Assembly: GCA_963575745.1 (NCBI GenBank)
Contig: CAUYUJ010000736.1
Coordinates: forward strand, 478,792-542,791
Source: Prorocentrum cordatum
Taxonomy: Eukaryota > Sar > Dinophyceae > Prorocentrales > Prorocentraceae
DNA length: 64,000 nucleotides
Reading direction: 5' to 3'
This document shows positions 40,465 through 51,205 of the stretch, one piece after another; position 1 is the stretch's first letter, and every line of letters begins with the position of its first letter. The notes under the pieces are model-generated. The model was given only the letters and a program-made list of their open reading frames with translations, made no database searches and was not told where the DNA came from. Both the position numbers and the translations under genes were made by a program.

Positions 40465-41560
40465 TGCAGCAACAACATCAAGAGCGATCATTTCGAATGT
40501 CGTCGCTCTTCTCGCTGCTCGCGTGCCACTCAGCATGTATACCCGAAACCCTCGACTCCCGCCCCCTTCGTTTGTGAACGTTCCCTCTGGGGGGGGATTC
40601 CTCTCTCCTGCCATCTCCTCGGCAAGCCCCGGCAGGGTGGGACAAGCAGGTCGGGCGGGAGGGCGCTGACGGGCGGGTCGGGCGGGCGGGCCCTGCCGAG
40701 CGGGTCGGGCGGGCGGACCCCAACGGGCAGGACTCGCGGGCGGAGCAGGGGCGGACACTGCGGGGCGGGCCGGGCGGGCGGGGCAGTAGAGCGGACGGGG
40801 CGTAGGCAGGCGGGCAGGCCCTGCTTGGCGGAGCAGGCAGGCGGGCCTTGACAGGAGGGTCAAACGCGATTCTTCCAGAAATCTTGGAGAGGCAGGGGCA
40901 TCGAGCGAAAGCGCGATTCCGAATTGGTTTGAAAGGAAGTCGTGGGGGGTGGGGGGGCATGCTGTATAGAGCAACAACCACGCTGCCCACTCCCTTTCCT
41001 CCTCTTCTTCCTCCTTCTTCCCTTTCGTCCTCCGCACGAGTCCTGTGTGCGATGTCGATGGCTATCCCAGGCCAGGGCTCCGGTCTGCTGCATGAGTTGG
41101 GCTATCGCAGGTCGGTGTATTTAGTTGTCCTGCTTCGACTGGCGACCTTTCGATTCGCATTGCAGCTGCCCCGAATCGTGCGGGGATGGTCGCGGTCCGC
41201 ATTGCTCCTCCTCGAAAAAAATGTTAGGAAGTCTTGGGCGACAGTGAAGTTCCTGAGTGGCGAGAGCACGATTCCTTTTGAAATTGTGAGGAAGTCCAAC
41301 GCGAGAGCATGATTCCTCAGCAGAAAGAGCGCGGCGCTTGAGTAAATTGCGATGAAGTCCCAGGCGAGAGCGCGACTGTTGAGTTAATTACGAGGAAGTG
41401 TCGAGCGAGAGCGCGAGTCCTGAGTACACTGCAACGAAGTATGAGGCGCGAGCCGTTGTTGTTGCAGTCTGGGGGCTAACAACGCAGCTCGAGCCTGAAG
41501 ATTTCCCTGACAGGAAAGTACGAGCGTCGAGGGGGCGCTTCAATTGACACGCGCAATGCC
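40465..41560. repeat. large composite repeat, copy 2
   Basis: Parallel to 31618-32290: GCAACAACATC, GCGTGCCACTCAGCATGTAT, CCCGAAACCCTCGACTCCCG; a GGGCGGGTCGGGCGGG array (40640-40850); the 60-bp satellite (41225-41450, GAGGAAGTCCAACGCGAGAG, ATTACGAGGAAGTGTCGAGC); then AGGCGCGAGCCGTTGTTGTT and GGGGGCTAACAACGCAG. This copy is longer because of unique insertions. Confidence 0.75.
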
Positions 41561-41915
41561 GCCTGGTGGGTGGGGATCAACAATAGTTGCTCTTGCGAGT
41601 TGAGAGCTCATCAACAAGAGCATCAAGTAGTTTAAGATTGGTCGTTCTTCGTTAGGATGCAACTCCTGGGAGATTAAATCCAGCATCGGCGCTGGTAGAT
41701 CCGTGGTTGAAAACAAGCCCAACCTGGCAGAATCCCGCTTGATCCGGCCTAGGCCCGCCCAGTCCAGCCTGAGCCCCGCTTCATCTTGGGCCTAATCTGG
41801 ACGAGTTCTGCCCGATGGCCCCTGAATCGGGCATGATGGGCCTTAGTCGTTCTTGCATCGTCGATTCGATCGTATTCGAATCCATGTCGACTCGAAGCCG
41901 AGTAGGTGCCTCCTA
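41561..41915. other. no recognised gene
   Basis: Short frames only. The GCCC(A/G)GCC(T/C)AG-like words at 41740-41780 are minor. Confidence 0.35.
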
Positions 41916-41917
41916 AT

Positions 41918-42240
41918 CGGACGGGGCTGGGGCGAGGACAAATCCGTTCCGGAGCGTTGCGGAACGCTCTCAGAGAGTTCTGGAACGCTCGGAGCAGGCT
42001 GCGGCGCCCGATACATCCTCCAGAGCCGCCGCATCCCAGAGACCCTCGATTTCTCTTCTTCGCGAGCGATTCACCGAACGTGGTCCGGTAAGACGCACTT
42101 CGACGTCTTCGCCGCATCCGCACGAGCGCGCGCAAACGACCGAACGAGGTCCGAGTAGACGCACCTCCACGCCTACGCCGCATCCGAACGAGGATCGCGA
42201 GCGAACGACCGAGCGTGGTGTAATGGAGGATGACGATTAA
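41918..42240. repeat. single diverged foldback arm and 75-bp tandem pair
   Basis: 41923-42045 (GGGGCGAGGACAAATCCGTT, CGGAGCGTTGCGGAACGCTC, GCGGCGCCCGATACATCCTC) matches one arm of the 23438-24000 foldback. 42065-42220 holds two units of CGAACG(T/A)GGTCCG, GACGCAC(T/C)TC and GCCGCATCCG. Confidence 0.7.
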
Positions 42241-42460
42241 TAAATGACCGGGGGTCGTGTTCACGCGGCGGCGCCCGGGATGACGATAAGAAAAAACCGG
42301 CCGCGGGCTGGAAAACTACTCTTTTTATCGTTCGCCTCCAGTCCGAAAATGATGCAGAGATAGCAGGGAACTGTTTTTGAACCGTTCCCTCCCATGTCTT
42401 AATTAGTCGTCATCCCGCATTACGATTCGATCCTCGCCTGGGCATCGTCCCCAGACATGC

Positions 42461-42620
42461 GACGTCCTGATTTTTTCAGGACGGCGTCCCCGCAAGTCCC
42501 GACCCTTTCCCCGGGACCGGTTTTTCGTCCTGAGTCGTTTTTTGACGGTCCCGAGGCCCGGCGAGGACCTCTAGAGGGCGAAAATATTCAAAAACCGCCC
42601 GTCCTGACTTTTTTACGACG
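42461..42620 (+). repeat. MITE-like family M, copy
   Basis: GACGTCCTGATTTTTTCAGG at the left, CGTCCTGACTTTTTTACGAC at the right. Core CCCCGGGACCGGTTTTTCGT, CCTGAGTCGTTTTTTGACGG, TCCCGAGGCCCGG. The change CATGA to CCTGA is present at both ends, as if the ends co-evolve. Confidence 0.8.
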
Positions 42621-42805
42621 CCATCATGTCTGGGTCCGATCCTCACCTCCACACTCGCTGGTGCCCCCATCGGGGGGGGCCCGGGGCGGCGGCCCCCGCC
42701 CGCGCGCCGAGCCGGCGGGGGCCCGTGGCCCGGCCGGAGCGCGGGCCGAGCGCGAGAGGCCGAGGAGAGCACGCGCCGCTCGCGCGGGCTGCTCCTCGCG
42801 GGTTC
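42621..42805. other. GC-rich stretch before the TCC tract
   Basis: Arg/Ala-rich frame (for example RAERERPRRARAARA) with coiled-coil-like composition but no family motif. Confidence 0.35.
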
Positions 42806-43184
42806 CTCCTCCTCGTCCTCCTCCTCCTCCTCCTCCTCCTCCTCCTCCTCCTCCTCCTCCTCCTCCTCCTCCTCCCCCTCCTCCCCCTACTCCTCCTCCT
42901 ACCTCCTCCTCTCCCCCTCCTCTACTACTACTCATCCTCCTCCTCTCCTTCCTCTCCTCCTCCTCCTCCTCCCTCTCCTCCTCCCCCCCTCCCCCTCCTC
43001 CTCCTACTCCTACTCCTCCTCCTCCTCCTCCTCCTCCTCCTCCTCCTCCTCCTCCTCCTCCTCCTCCTCCTCCTCCTCCTCCTCCTCCTCCTCCTCCTCC
43101 TCCTCCCCCTCCCCCTCCTCCTCCTACTCCTACTCTTCCTCCTCCTCCTCCTCCTCCTCGCCCTCCTCCTCATCGCCACCATCG

Positions 43185-43234
<50 letters not shown>

Positions 43235-43329
43235 TCATCATCAGCATCATCATCATCAGCAGCATCATCAGCATCATCAGCATCATCAGCATCATCAGCA
43301 TCATCAGCAGCAGCATCAGCATCAGTCCT

Positions 43330-43360
<31 letters not shown>

Positions 43361-43590
43361 TCCTCCTCCTCCTCCTCCTCCTCCTCCTCCTCCTCCCCCC
43401 TCCTCCTCCTCCCCCTCCTCCTACTACTACTCATCCTCCTCCTTCTTCCTCCTCTTCCTCTTCCTCCTCTCCTCCTCCTCCTTCTCCCCCTCCTCCTCCC
43501 CCTCCTCCTCCTACTACTACATCATCCTCCTCCTCTCCTCCTTCTCCTCCTCCTCCTCGCCCTCCTCCTCCTCCTCCTCCTCATCGCCAC

Positions 43591-43634
<44 letters not shown>

Positions 43635-43667
43635 GCATCAGCATCAGCATCAGCATCATCAGCATCA

Positions 43668-43701
<34 letters not shown>

Positions 43702-43808
43702 CCTCGTCCTCGTCCTCATGCTCGTCCTCGTCCTCGTCCTCCTCCTCCTCCTCCTCCTCTTCCTCTTCCTCCTCCTCCTCCGCCTCCTCCTCCTCCTCCT
43801 CCTCCTTG
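42806..43808. repeat. 1-kb TCC / CAT / GTCCTC compound tract
   Basis: (TCC)n with CTACTA (42806-43165), (CAT)n with CAG (43172-43325), (TCC)n (43326-43580), (CAT)n (43582-43665), CGTCCT (43668-43738), (TCC)n to 43808. This is the longest simple tract in the window; 470-570-residue frames across it are artefacts. Confidence 0.95.
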
Positions 43809-45060
43809 TCGCCCCCGCGGCACCTGCGGCAGTGCCAAGCCAAGGGGAGCTGCAGGCGGCTCTGGACGCTGCCAGGGCAGAGCTGGGCCAGCGGAAAGCG
43901 AGGGGGCCTTTAACGGCCCCAAGGGGCTGCAGTCGGTGGGCAGGCTGCCGCCCGAAGCGATGCCGCGCCAAGATCCTGACAGGCACAGGCAGCGTTTCCT
44001 ACAGTCAATGGCGAGTTGGAGCACGCGCTGGGTGTGGGACCTAGATCAAGAGGTCTCGCTGGATCAGGAGACCTGGCAGCACTGGTGCGCGCGTGGTATA
44101 TTTGAGCGTGTTTTTTTTTGCGCGAGCCCACCAGCACCAGATTGCGCAAAGCGACCATAGCCAGATACTGTCCCAGCTTTCGCAGGGCAGGCGGGCCCGA
44201 AGACCCAGGGGAGCTGGAGCAGGCTGCCATGGACGCACGCCGCGAGGCCTGGCGGCGCGGCCACCGCAGCAGACAGACTTGCGTCCGCTCACGAGAGCGG
44301 TTTGGAACGCCTTCGCCGAGCACCATTGGGTGGAGTTGGGACGCTTACTGGATTGGTGCACGGACCAGCTGGTTCGCAGAAGGCGAGGCGGCGAGTTTGG
44401 GGGGCTTGCAGCGGTCCTTGGGGAGTCCTGGCAAGGGCAGACCCTGACAGAGGGCAGCGGACCTTGGCGCGAGGCCGCCGACATGCGGGTGGTCGAGGCC
44501 CTCGACCAGGTCCAGCCTCCATTCTGGGCCGCGGGTGCGCGGGTGGCCAATGCCCCAGGGTGGTGTGACTCCTCAGCGACTTCGGGGCGCGTCGACGTCC
44601 TTGAGGAGCCCGCTGCATGGCAGACCTGGAAGGGAGGGGGATACGAGAGCTCTGGAGCAAGGCCGCAGACGCGCGGGTGGCCGATGCCCTTGACCGAGCT
44701 CAGAGCCACGGACGCATGGGTGGTTGAAGCCCCTGGGATGAGAGCCCCCTCCCAGCTGCAGGCGTCGGGGCGCGGTGGCGCCCGTGGGGAGCCCAGTCAG
44801 AGGCAGACCCTGCAGGGAGGGGGATGCGAGTTCAGGCGCGAGGCCGCAGACGCGCGGGCGGGCGTTTCCCTCGACCGAACTCAGCCTCCGCTCAGGGCCA
44901 CGGACGCGCGGGTGGTCGAAGCCGTTGAGCCGAGCGCCCCCATCCCAGGCGACGGGGCGCAGAGGCGCCCGTGCGGGGCCCCGCGCAGGGCAGACCGTAA
45001 AGGAGGAAGGAGCAGGATGCGGGCTCCTGGTGAGGCGTCAGAGGTTGTATGTGTGGCAGG
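43809..45060 (+). repeat. degenerate Ala/Arg-rich tandem repeat, possible decayed coding DNA
   Basis: From 44440 to 44990, units of roughly 110-200 bp share GGCGCGAGGCCGC(A/C)GAC, GCGCGGGTGG(T/C)CGA and CAGCCTCC. One frame gives REAADARVVEALD-like words, another frame carries the next unit, so no single intact protein. 43820-43900 (EALDAARAELGQRKA type) looks like a coiled-coil exon start after GGCAGTGCCAAG. Confidence 0.4.
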
Positions 45061-45063
45061 ACC

Positions 45064-46980
45064 TCAAATCGTTTTCCGTCCTGCGGTATATCTGTATTGT
45101 TGGAATGTATAATGTTGCTCTGGTGTGCCCATTTTAGCCGCGAGTTGTACGTGTCCCTCCGCCTGTAGCGCCTTGCAATGCGCCTGCTGCTCGCGTGCGT
45201 TCATGTCGGTCGGCACCTTCCGTAGATAATTATTTTGTTGTTGTGTTGTTTTCTGCATCTCTGCTCCTGACCTGGCGCTCGATGTCGTAGACATCATGCT
45301 GCCATTCCCCACGTACACCACATATTGCCGGTTACATTGTATCTGTTTCGCGCGTAGCCTCTCATGTGCCGTATGTCTCTCGTGTTCCTTCTTAGCCCAC
45401 TAATTGTGGACGGACATGTTGTTTTGTTCCTTGATGTTGTGTTGTGCTGCCTTTTTCGAGTTTCCAGAAAGTGTTGCTCCATTAAGGTGCAGTCCTTTTT
45501 GTTGTGGATGAGTCTGCGGTGCGCCTCTCTTAGCTCTGTCTGCAGCTGGACAATAAATTCATGGCCGTGGTCGGTCTTGGAGTCGGCATTGACGGCCGCA
45601 AGCTCCTCTAATTTGGTGAGGGTTGCGGTGTTGTTTCTCTCTTGCTGACTTTCGCGGTGAGCAGCCATACTCTCGGTGGTGAGCTTGGAGCTGTGCATCT
45701 CGTTCATGCACTCCTTGTAGTTTGTTGGGCTATTGTTGCTTCGGTATCTCGCTTCTCGCCATGTTCATGAGCCGATTCCTCCGCTTCGCGCAAATGCTTC
45801 TTGAGGCGCACATATCGTTGGAAATTTCTGCCTTGATTGTTTGATGTAGGTTGCCATGCGCTGGTTGTCTTCCTTCAGCGTCCTGCGCATGGTGCCGATG
45901 TCTTGTCCTTCGATAGATTCCCCAGCCCTCGTCTGTCCTTGCGATGCATTCTTCGCGGTGTGGGCTTTCTCATTCGCGGTGTATTTTTTGTGGTTAATCG
46001 GTGTCGTCGTCGGCAGCTCCTGTTTCGCTGTAGTTGTCGTTCCTGGTGTTGCCAAGGTCACGCTGCAAAATGTTGAGCTCCTCATTTTTCTCGGGTTTGC
46101 TCGTAGGAGTCCTCCATGGTCCTCCTGGTGTTGTCGATATCCCTTGCCTGCTGGGCTTGGGGCATTAGTTTAAGGATCATGGCTTTTTTGATGGCGATCT
46201 GCGTGACTGCATCGGTCGTGGGCAAGCTTGCTGATTTTTTTGTTGCGAGATCTGTTGCAGCACTCCTCTGCTCCAGTTATGTGATTTTGTTCCAAAGCTG
46301 TCTCAACATGGGGTCGTTTAGTGGCATCTCCCAGTCGTGTCTCCTGGTGGCGTAGATCTTCCTCATCGGCATGACTTTGTTGATGGTCTTGGTGATGTAA
46401 TCGTTGTAGTCCTGGTTCGTGTCCTTTTTTTTTTCCGGATCGGGTTGTGCCTTTGCTTTGCCCTTTCCCTGATTGGTCTTGTTCTTGCCCTTATGGCTCT
46501 GCTTGTCGGCCTCGTAGTCGTTATTGGTGGCGTTTCCCTTGCCAGTGAGGTTGTTGCCCTCCCCGCCGTAAGTCTGGTTCCAGTACTTGTCGGGGTGGTC
46601 CTTCGCCCGTCCGTCCAGTTGTAGCGCCTCCAGCGCTCGAGGCCTGCTCCACTTGCCAGTGTAGTTGTACGTGATGTCTGTCCTTTGCTTGGAGTGCGGC
46701 TCGATGTCGATCTCCAGGGTGATGGCGCAGTTCCCGAACCACTCGCGGTTGATCCTCGTGGTGCAGACATGGTTGGAGCCTGAGGTGGGTGTCGCGGTGG
46801 CTGTTGTGCAATATGAATTTGGAGTGGTTCACGTGCTCTGTGAAGCCGTAGAAAATCGTGCGTCAGCGCGTTGCCGACGTAGTCGCCTGTGCCAGGCGGG
46901 GTTGCGTGATCTTGATGTCGTTGTCGGCGTGGCCCCAAGCATGGGACGAGAGCAACGGTCCTTGTGGTCAAAGGTGTCGT
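45064..46980 (-). pseudogene. decayed gene with coiled-coil and unknown N-terminal region
   Basis: On the minus strand natural-looking protein sequence is kept but hops frames. Upstream pieces near 46860-46980 and 46815-46860 (VNHSKFILHNSHRDTH) are in different frames. The longest piece, about 46280-46815 (TRINREWFGNCAITLEIDIE, NYTGKWSRPRALEAL, KDHPDKYWNQTYGG, a Lys-rich linker, YNDYITKTINKVMPMRKIYA), ends at TAA 46277-46279. The same frame then continues as helical sequence (QIAIKKAMILKLMPQAQQAR, DIDNTRRTMEDSYEQ). Later pieces are 45765-46085 and 45294-45707 (REAHRRLIHNKKDCTLMEQH), then 45064-45321. The whole would encode a coiled-coil protein of perhaps 600 residues. I do not recognise the family. 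Introns could explain some breaks, but the in-frame stop and +1 shifts without splice sites argue for decay. Confidence 0.55.
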
Positions 46981-47073
46981 CTATCGCGGGCCGAATGGGC
47001 CTGTGATGGCTGCGCTGGCCGCCACCTCGGCCCACCCTGCGGGGCAAACGGGGGCGGGATCGAGCGATCGCGG

Positions 47074-47400
47074 CTCCTCCTCCTCCTCCTCCGCCTCCTC
47101 CTCCTCCTCCTCCTCCTCCCTCCTCCTCCTTCTCCTCCTCCTTCCTCCTCCTCCTCTCCTCCTCCTCCTGCTCCTCCTCCTCCTCCTCCTCCTCCTCCTC
47201 CTCCTCCTCCTCCTCATCCTCCTCCTCCTCCTCCTCCTCCTCCTCCTCCTCCTCCTCCTCCTCCTCTGCCTCCTCCCAGGTCGAGGAGAGCACCCGCCGC
47301 GCGTGCGAGCTGCAGGACCGGGAGGCCCGCACCGCACAGCTCGAGGCCGGCGGCGGCCAGTCGCCCCCGCCCGAATTGGCCATCGGATGCCAGAGCTTTT
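47074..47400 (+). repeat. (TCC)n tract followed by coiled-coil fragment
   Basis: CTC/TCC run 47074-47277 ending CTCCTCCCAG, then a frame reading VEESTRRACELQDREARTAQ, LEAGGG. A pyrimidine tract plus AG directly before helical coding sequence looks like a splice acceptor of unusual length. Only about 30 codons are convincing. Confidence 0.55.
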
Positions 47401-47409
47401 CTGGTCGCG

Positions 47410-47622
47410 GCCGGTCAGAGCCCCGAATCATCAGGGGTAACTCGGGTCCGTTTTTCGGGATTCCGAACCCGACTTACCCCGGACCCGACTTACCCCGGAT
47501 AATTCGGGCGTCCAGAGCCCCACATCATCAGGGGTAACTCGGGTCAGGGCCAACTCGGGTTCCTTCTTCGGGAATCCAAACCCGAGTTACCCCGGACCCG
47601 AGTTACCCCGGATAACTCGGGC
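47410..47622. repeat. two-copy tandem repeat rich in GGGTAACTCGGG / ACCCGAGTTACCCC
   Basis: Each roughly 105-bp unit begins AGAGCCCC(G/A)(A/C)ATCATCAGG and ends TACCCCGGATAA(T/C)TCGGGCG. Inside, GGTAACTCGGGT and its complement ACCCGA(C/G)TTACC form hairpins. Confidence 0.85.
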
Positions 47623-48315
47623 GCCCAAGCCGGCGAGATTGGTCGCTACCGTTGCCGAGCTAGCAGAGACGAGGGCTGGAGCGCCGGAGTTTGCAGGATC
47701 TTGCAAAGCCAGGCTTGCACTGGACCAGCCGCACACGCAAAGTATTCCGGGATGGCGCAGTATTCTGCAAAGCTTGATTGGCCCAGGGCTACACTGACCC
47801 GGGCCAGTAGAAGCCCGTCAATTCTGCTTCATAATCCGCCGCAAGTTCTGGTATCGGTCGCGACCGATTGGCTTCAAAATCGATCACGATTGCAGCTCGC
47901 CGAGGGACAGCGATCTGTGTCTATGTGGCGAAGGAGGAGGGGGTAATGCTTGCAGGTTAAGAGCAACTGAGCAGCACGATCGTCGGTAAGAGCAAACATA
48001 AGATCCGAACTTCTTGCGAATGGGGGTCGTACGGACTGCCTTTCACGGATCAAGCGCTCTGGCCGAGCGTATCGGGATCTGGCCCTAGAGACAAAGCTGC
48101 ACCCCCCGAGACCTCCAAGGTCGCGACCGATTCGGAGTGCCGATCGATCGCTACCGATCGCGAACGAAAACATCGGGCATCCAATGATCTGATCTGGGTC
48201 CGGGCATCCTCGCGGTCGTCGTGCTCCACCAGGACGCGACGTTGGAACGTTTGTGGCCCGTCGCTGGACCCCGGGGGCGTCCGAAAATGGCTCGGCATGA
48301 AGCAGTGGCCCTGGG
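47623..48315. other. no recognised gene
   Basis: Unassigned. GATCG-rich words (GGTCGCGACCGATTGG, GGTCGCGACCGATTCG) appear at 47856 and 48119. Confidence 0.4.
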
Positions 48316-48465
48316 GAACTTGGCATCGCTCGGACGTGTGCATTTTTCCTTCGGCGAGGACCATCGAGGAGCATCCTTGACCATTTGGCGAGAAAACCAC
48401 GCACGAAACCGAAAAAAACACAGGGAATGGACGTCCGAGCGATGGCCAGAGAAAGGGCCGGGATT
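48316..48465. repeat. dispersed repeat E
   Basis: GGGGAACTTGGCATCGCTCG, GACGTGTGCATTTTTCCTTC, GAGGACCATCGAGGAGC and TGGACGTCCGAGCGATGGCC. Related: 36345-36475 and 51778-51865. Confidence 0.7.
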
Positions 48466-48912
48466 CCCGGGGACCCCGTCTTGAAAACATGAGGGCGTCG
48501 GATGTCTGGGCTTAGCGTTCCCAGGGGTGCCCGAGTCGTCCCGTGCGGCCGCCGGAGACCCGAGCTGCGGCGCGAAGGCCAGACCTTCTCGCGTCTTGGT
48601 ACATCGTCGTCGTCGTCTTCCTACTCCTCCTCCTCCTCCCTCCTCCTCTTCGAACTCCGCGAAGAGGAGGATCGAGATTCGAGATATCTGGACGTGTTTC
48701 GTCCTTCTGGGGGACTCTAAGAGGCTTCTAGTCGCCACGGCTGGACTCCCTTCGAAATCTTGTTCAAAACGCACCGAAGAGAGGTCTCGGGGTGGATGGA
48801 TTGTTGAGGGGCGTGTCGTAGTCGTCGTCCGCCTCCTCAAGGAAGAGGAAGAGGAGGAAGACGAGAGTGAGGACGAGGACGAGGACGTCGTAATTTCTGT
48901 GCTCCCCAGACC
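48466..48912. other. no recognised gene
   Basis: Mixed sequence with a short TCC patch (48618-48650) and GAGGACGAGG words (48840-48890). Confidence 0.4.
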
Positions 48913-49092
48913 GCGCGCTGTCAAACAAGACGACGGCGGGCTTTGGGCCATTTTCGGCCTCCGAGGGGGCCTTTCTTATGGGGCCCCCTCGGAGAAAGCA
49001 CCGGAAAGAAAAACGGCTCGGGATGGAAAGCAGCTCCCCAGGAAGAGGCGCTCAGACCTCGGAGGCGCCGCGTTGCCAGGAGTTCACGACGT
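48913..49092 (-). repeat. MITE-like family M, inverted copy
   Basis: GCTGTCAAACAAGACGACGG at left and CACGACGTCGGATGTC at right, with GGCCATTTTCGGCCTCCGAG and CGGCTCGGGATGGAAAGC inside. A GGGGGCC...GGCCCCC hairpin (48965-48990) is an insertion relative to the reference. Confidence 0.65.
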
Positions 49093-49133
49093 CGGATGTC
49101 TGTGTCGTCGTCGCTTTCACACTCCTCTTCGAG

Positions 49134-49350
49134 GAGGAGTAGGAGGAGGAGGAGGAGGAGGAGGAGGAGGAGGAGGAGGAGGAGTAGGAGGAGGGGAGGA
49201 GGAGGAGGAGGAGGAGGGGAGGAGGGAGGAGGAGGAGAGGAGGAGGGGAGGGAGGGAGGGAGGAGGAGGAGGAGGAGGGAGGAGGAGGAGGAGGAGGGAG
49301 GAGGAGGGAGGGAGGAGGAGGAGGAGGGGAGGAGGAGGAGGAGGAGGCGT
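49134..49350. repeat. (GGA)n tract
   Basis: About 215 nt of GGA, GGGA and GTA-interrupted repeats. Confidence 0.95.
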
Positions 49351-49424
49351 GAGAAGTGTGCCGAAGTGGGCGCGGGGACGCCATGCGAGCACGCCCACCA
49401 TTTCTGATCTTGAAGTGTGAAATT

Positions 49425-50070
49425 TGCAACAGCTCCCAGGATAGAGGGCGGATGGTTTTCAAAATGTGGCTCTCGCTTCAGCGCCGCGCAACCGCTTCAC
49501 GGATGGAGGGCGGTCCGTTTTCGACATGAGGTTCTCACCTTAGCGTCGCACACATTCGTTTTAAGTGTGGCAACAGCTTCAAAGATGGATGGCGGCCCTT
49601 TTTAAAGTGTGGATCTCGCTTCGGCGCCGCGCGCATTACTTTTTACGTGCTGCGGTAGCTTCACAGATGTAGGGCGGTCCGTGTGTTAAACTGTGGCTGG
49701 CTCTCGCTTCTGCGCCGAGCACATTCGTTTCTTATTTTGCGACAGCTTCAAGAAAGGAGGGCGGCTTCAAAATGTGACTCTCGCAGTATCTCCGCGCACA
49801 TGTGTCTCAAAAGCTTGCGGCGGTTTAAGGGCTCGTATGGCTGAAGTACGTCCTGGATCGATTTAGGATGGTCCGGACGCAATCGTCACGCTGATTCGCG
49901 GTATGGAGTCCCAGGACGGGTGTTGAGGCACGATTTCGGGTTGTCAGGACGCAGCAGTCATTGTGGTGCGCGGCGTTGAAGTCCCATGATTGGTATTTGG
50001 CAACACTGAGGGTTCTGAGACGGTTGTCTTCCCATGGGGCATTTCCCGCAACGACAATCTATCTTTTATG
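49425..50070. repeat. dispersed 75-80-bp satellite unit, locus 2, with shared flank
   Basis: Five to six units of GATGGAGGGCGG, TTTTCAAAATGTGGCTCTCG and GCGCCGCGCACATTCGTTT (49430-49820), then GTCAGGACGCAGCAGTCA and GCGTTGAAGTCCCATG (49880-49990), matching 1100-1180. Best preserved of the three loci. Confidence 0.8.
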
Positions 50071-50855
50071 GGGACCTTTGAAGAGGTATCCTCTCCCTCG
50101 CTCCTCCTCCTCCTCCGCCTCGCTCTTCCTCCGCACAGCTCGAGGCGGCGACGGCGACGAAAGATGGGTCGAGGATCGAGGATCGTCAGCTTCGCCGTTT
50201 CGGAGGTGCCTGTGCGCCCCTGGACGCTCTCGTCGCCACCGGTGGCCGCAGGTCGAAACAATCGGCCAGCATGGACCCTGGGACCCTCCAGCCTTCGCGT
50301 GGTGGAATAATCACGGCAAAACAAATTTGGCAGTTGCCGTTTTCTCGAGGGCCTTCTTGGGTCTGGGGGTCGTTTTAAAAGTATTAACAATAACAAGAGT
50401 AATGGTAGTAATAATAAGAATGATATCAGTCACCGAAAGAAGAAGGAATAAACAAACAACAACCAAAACATCAACAACAACAATAACAACAATAATAACA
50501 ACAACCACAACCACAACAATAGCAACAAAACGGCTCGGGATGAGAAGCCAGTCCTTGGGAAGATGTCAAAGTCATGGGGAGCCACGCTGCTTTACAAAAA
50601 CAAAGAACACAACAAAAACAAAAACAAAAAAACGGGAAGGGATCCAAGCATAGATTGCGAGCGGATCTTAGAGGAGGGAACGAGGAGCTCCCAGGATCGA
50701 GGAACGGGTCTTCTGGGCGCCCGAGGGCCCCCTCTCGGGGCTCCGGGGGAGAGCGGGGACTTCGGGAGATCTCCTCTTGAGACCTCTGGGAGGCCCCAGA
50801 GAACTCTAGAGAAGAGAGGGGAGGAGAAGGGCAGTGGCGTAAGGGAGGAGGAAGA
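50071..50855. other. no recognised gene; CAA/AAT patch
   Basis: 50370-50530 is AT-rich with AATAATAAG and ACAACAACC repeats; 50590-50640 has AAACAAAAAC words. The rest is unassigned. Confidence 0.45.
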
Positions 50856-51205
50856 AGAGGAGGAGGAGGAGGAGGAGGAGAAGGAGGAGCAGGAGAACGG
50901 AGGAGGGGAAGAATGAGGATGATCGAAGTCCGAGGATGGACGTCCCAGAATGTGTTTTGGCCTACGAAAGGCCTCTCGTGGCCGCGACCAGTGCCCCCTC
51001 GAGATTCCAGTCGGAGCGCGCCCCAAGAGAGAGGCCCAGGAGTCGACTCGGCAGGGTGAGGGGGAGCAGGACCAGAGCAAGCCCAGTATGCATCAACGAT
51101 GCTGTGAGACACCCTCCCTTCCGAAGGTCCCCATCCACCCACCGCCATGAGGGCATTCCCGCTCACTAGGACGAGCCCCCCACAGGCCTGCCACTCAGGC
51201 GCCTG
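50856..51205. repeat. GGA tract and dispersed repeat D, copy 3
   Basis: GGA run 50856-50915. 51085-51200 carries ATGCATCAACGATGCTGTGA, GACACCCTCCCTTCC and GGCCTGCCACTCAGGCG, as at 4500-4640 and 19312-19440. Confidence 0.6.

Noticed and set aside
42457-44160. 470-570-codon Pro/Ser/His frames
   Set aside because: Pure translation of TCC, CAT and GTCCTC repeats, open in several frames at once.
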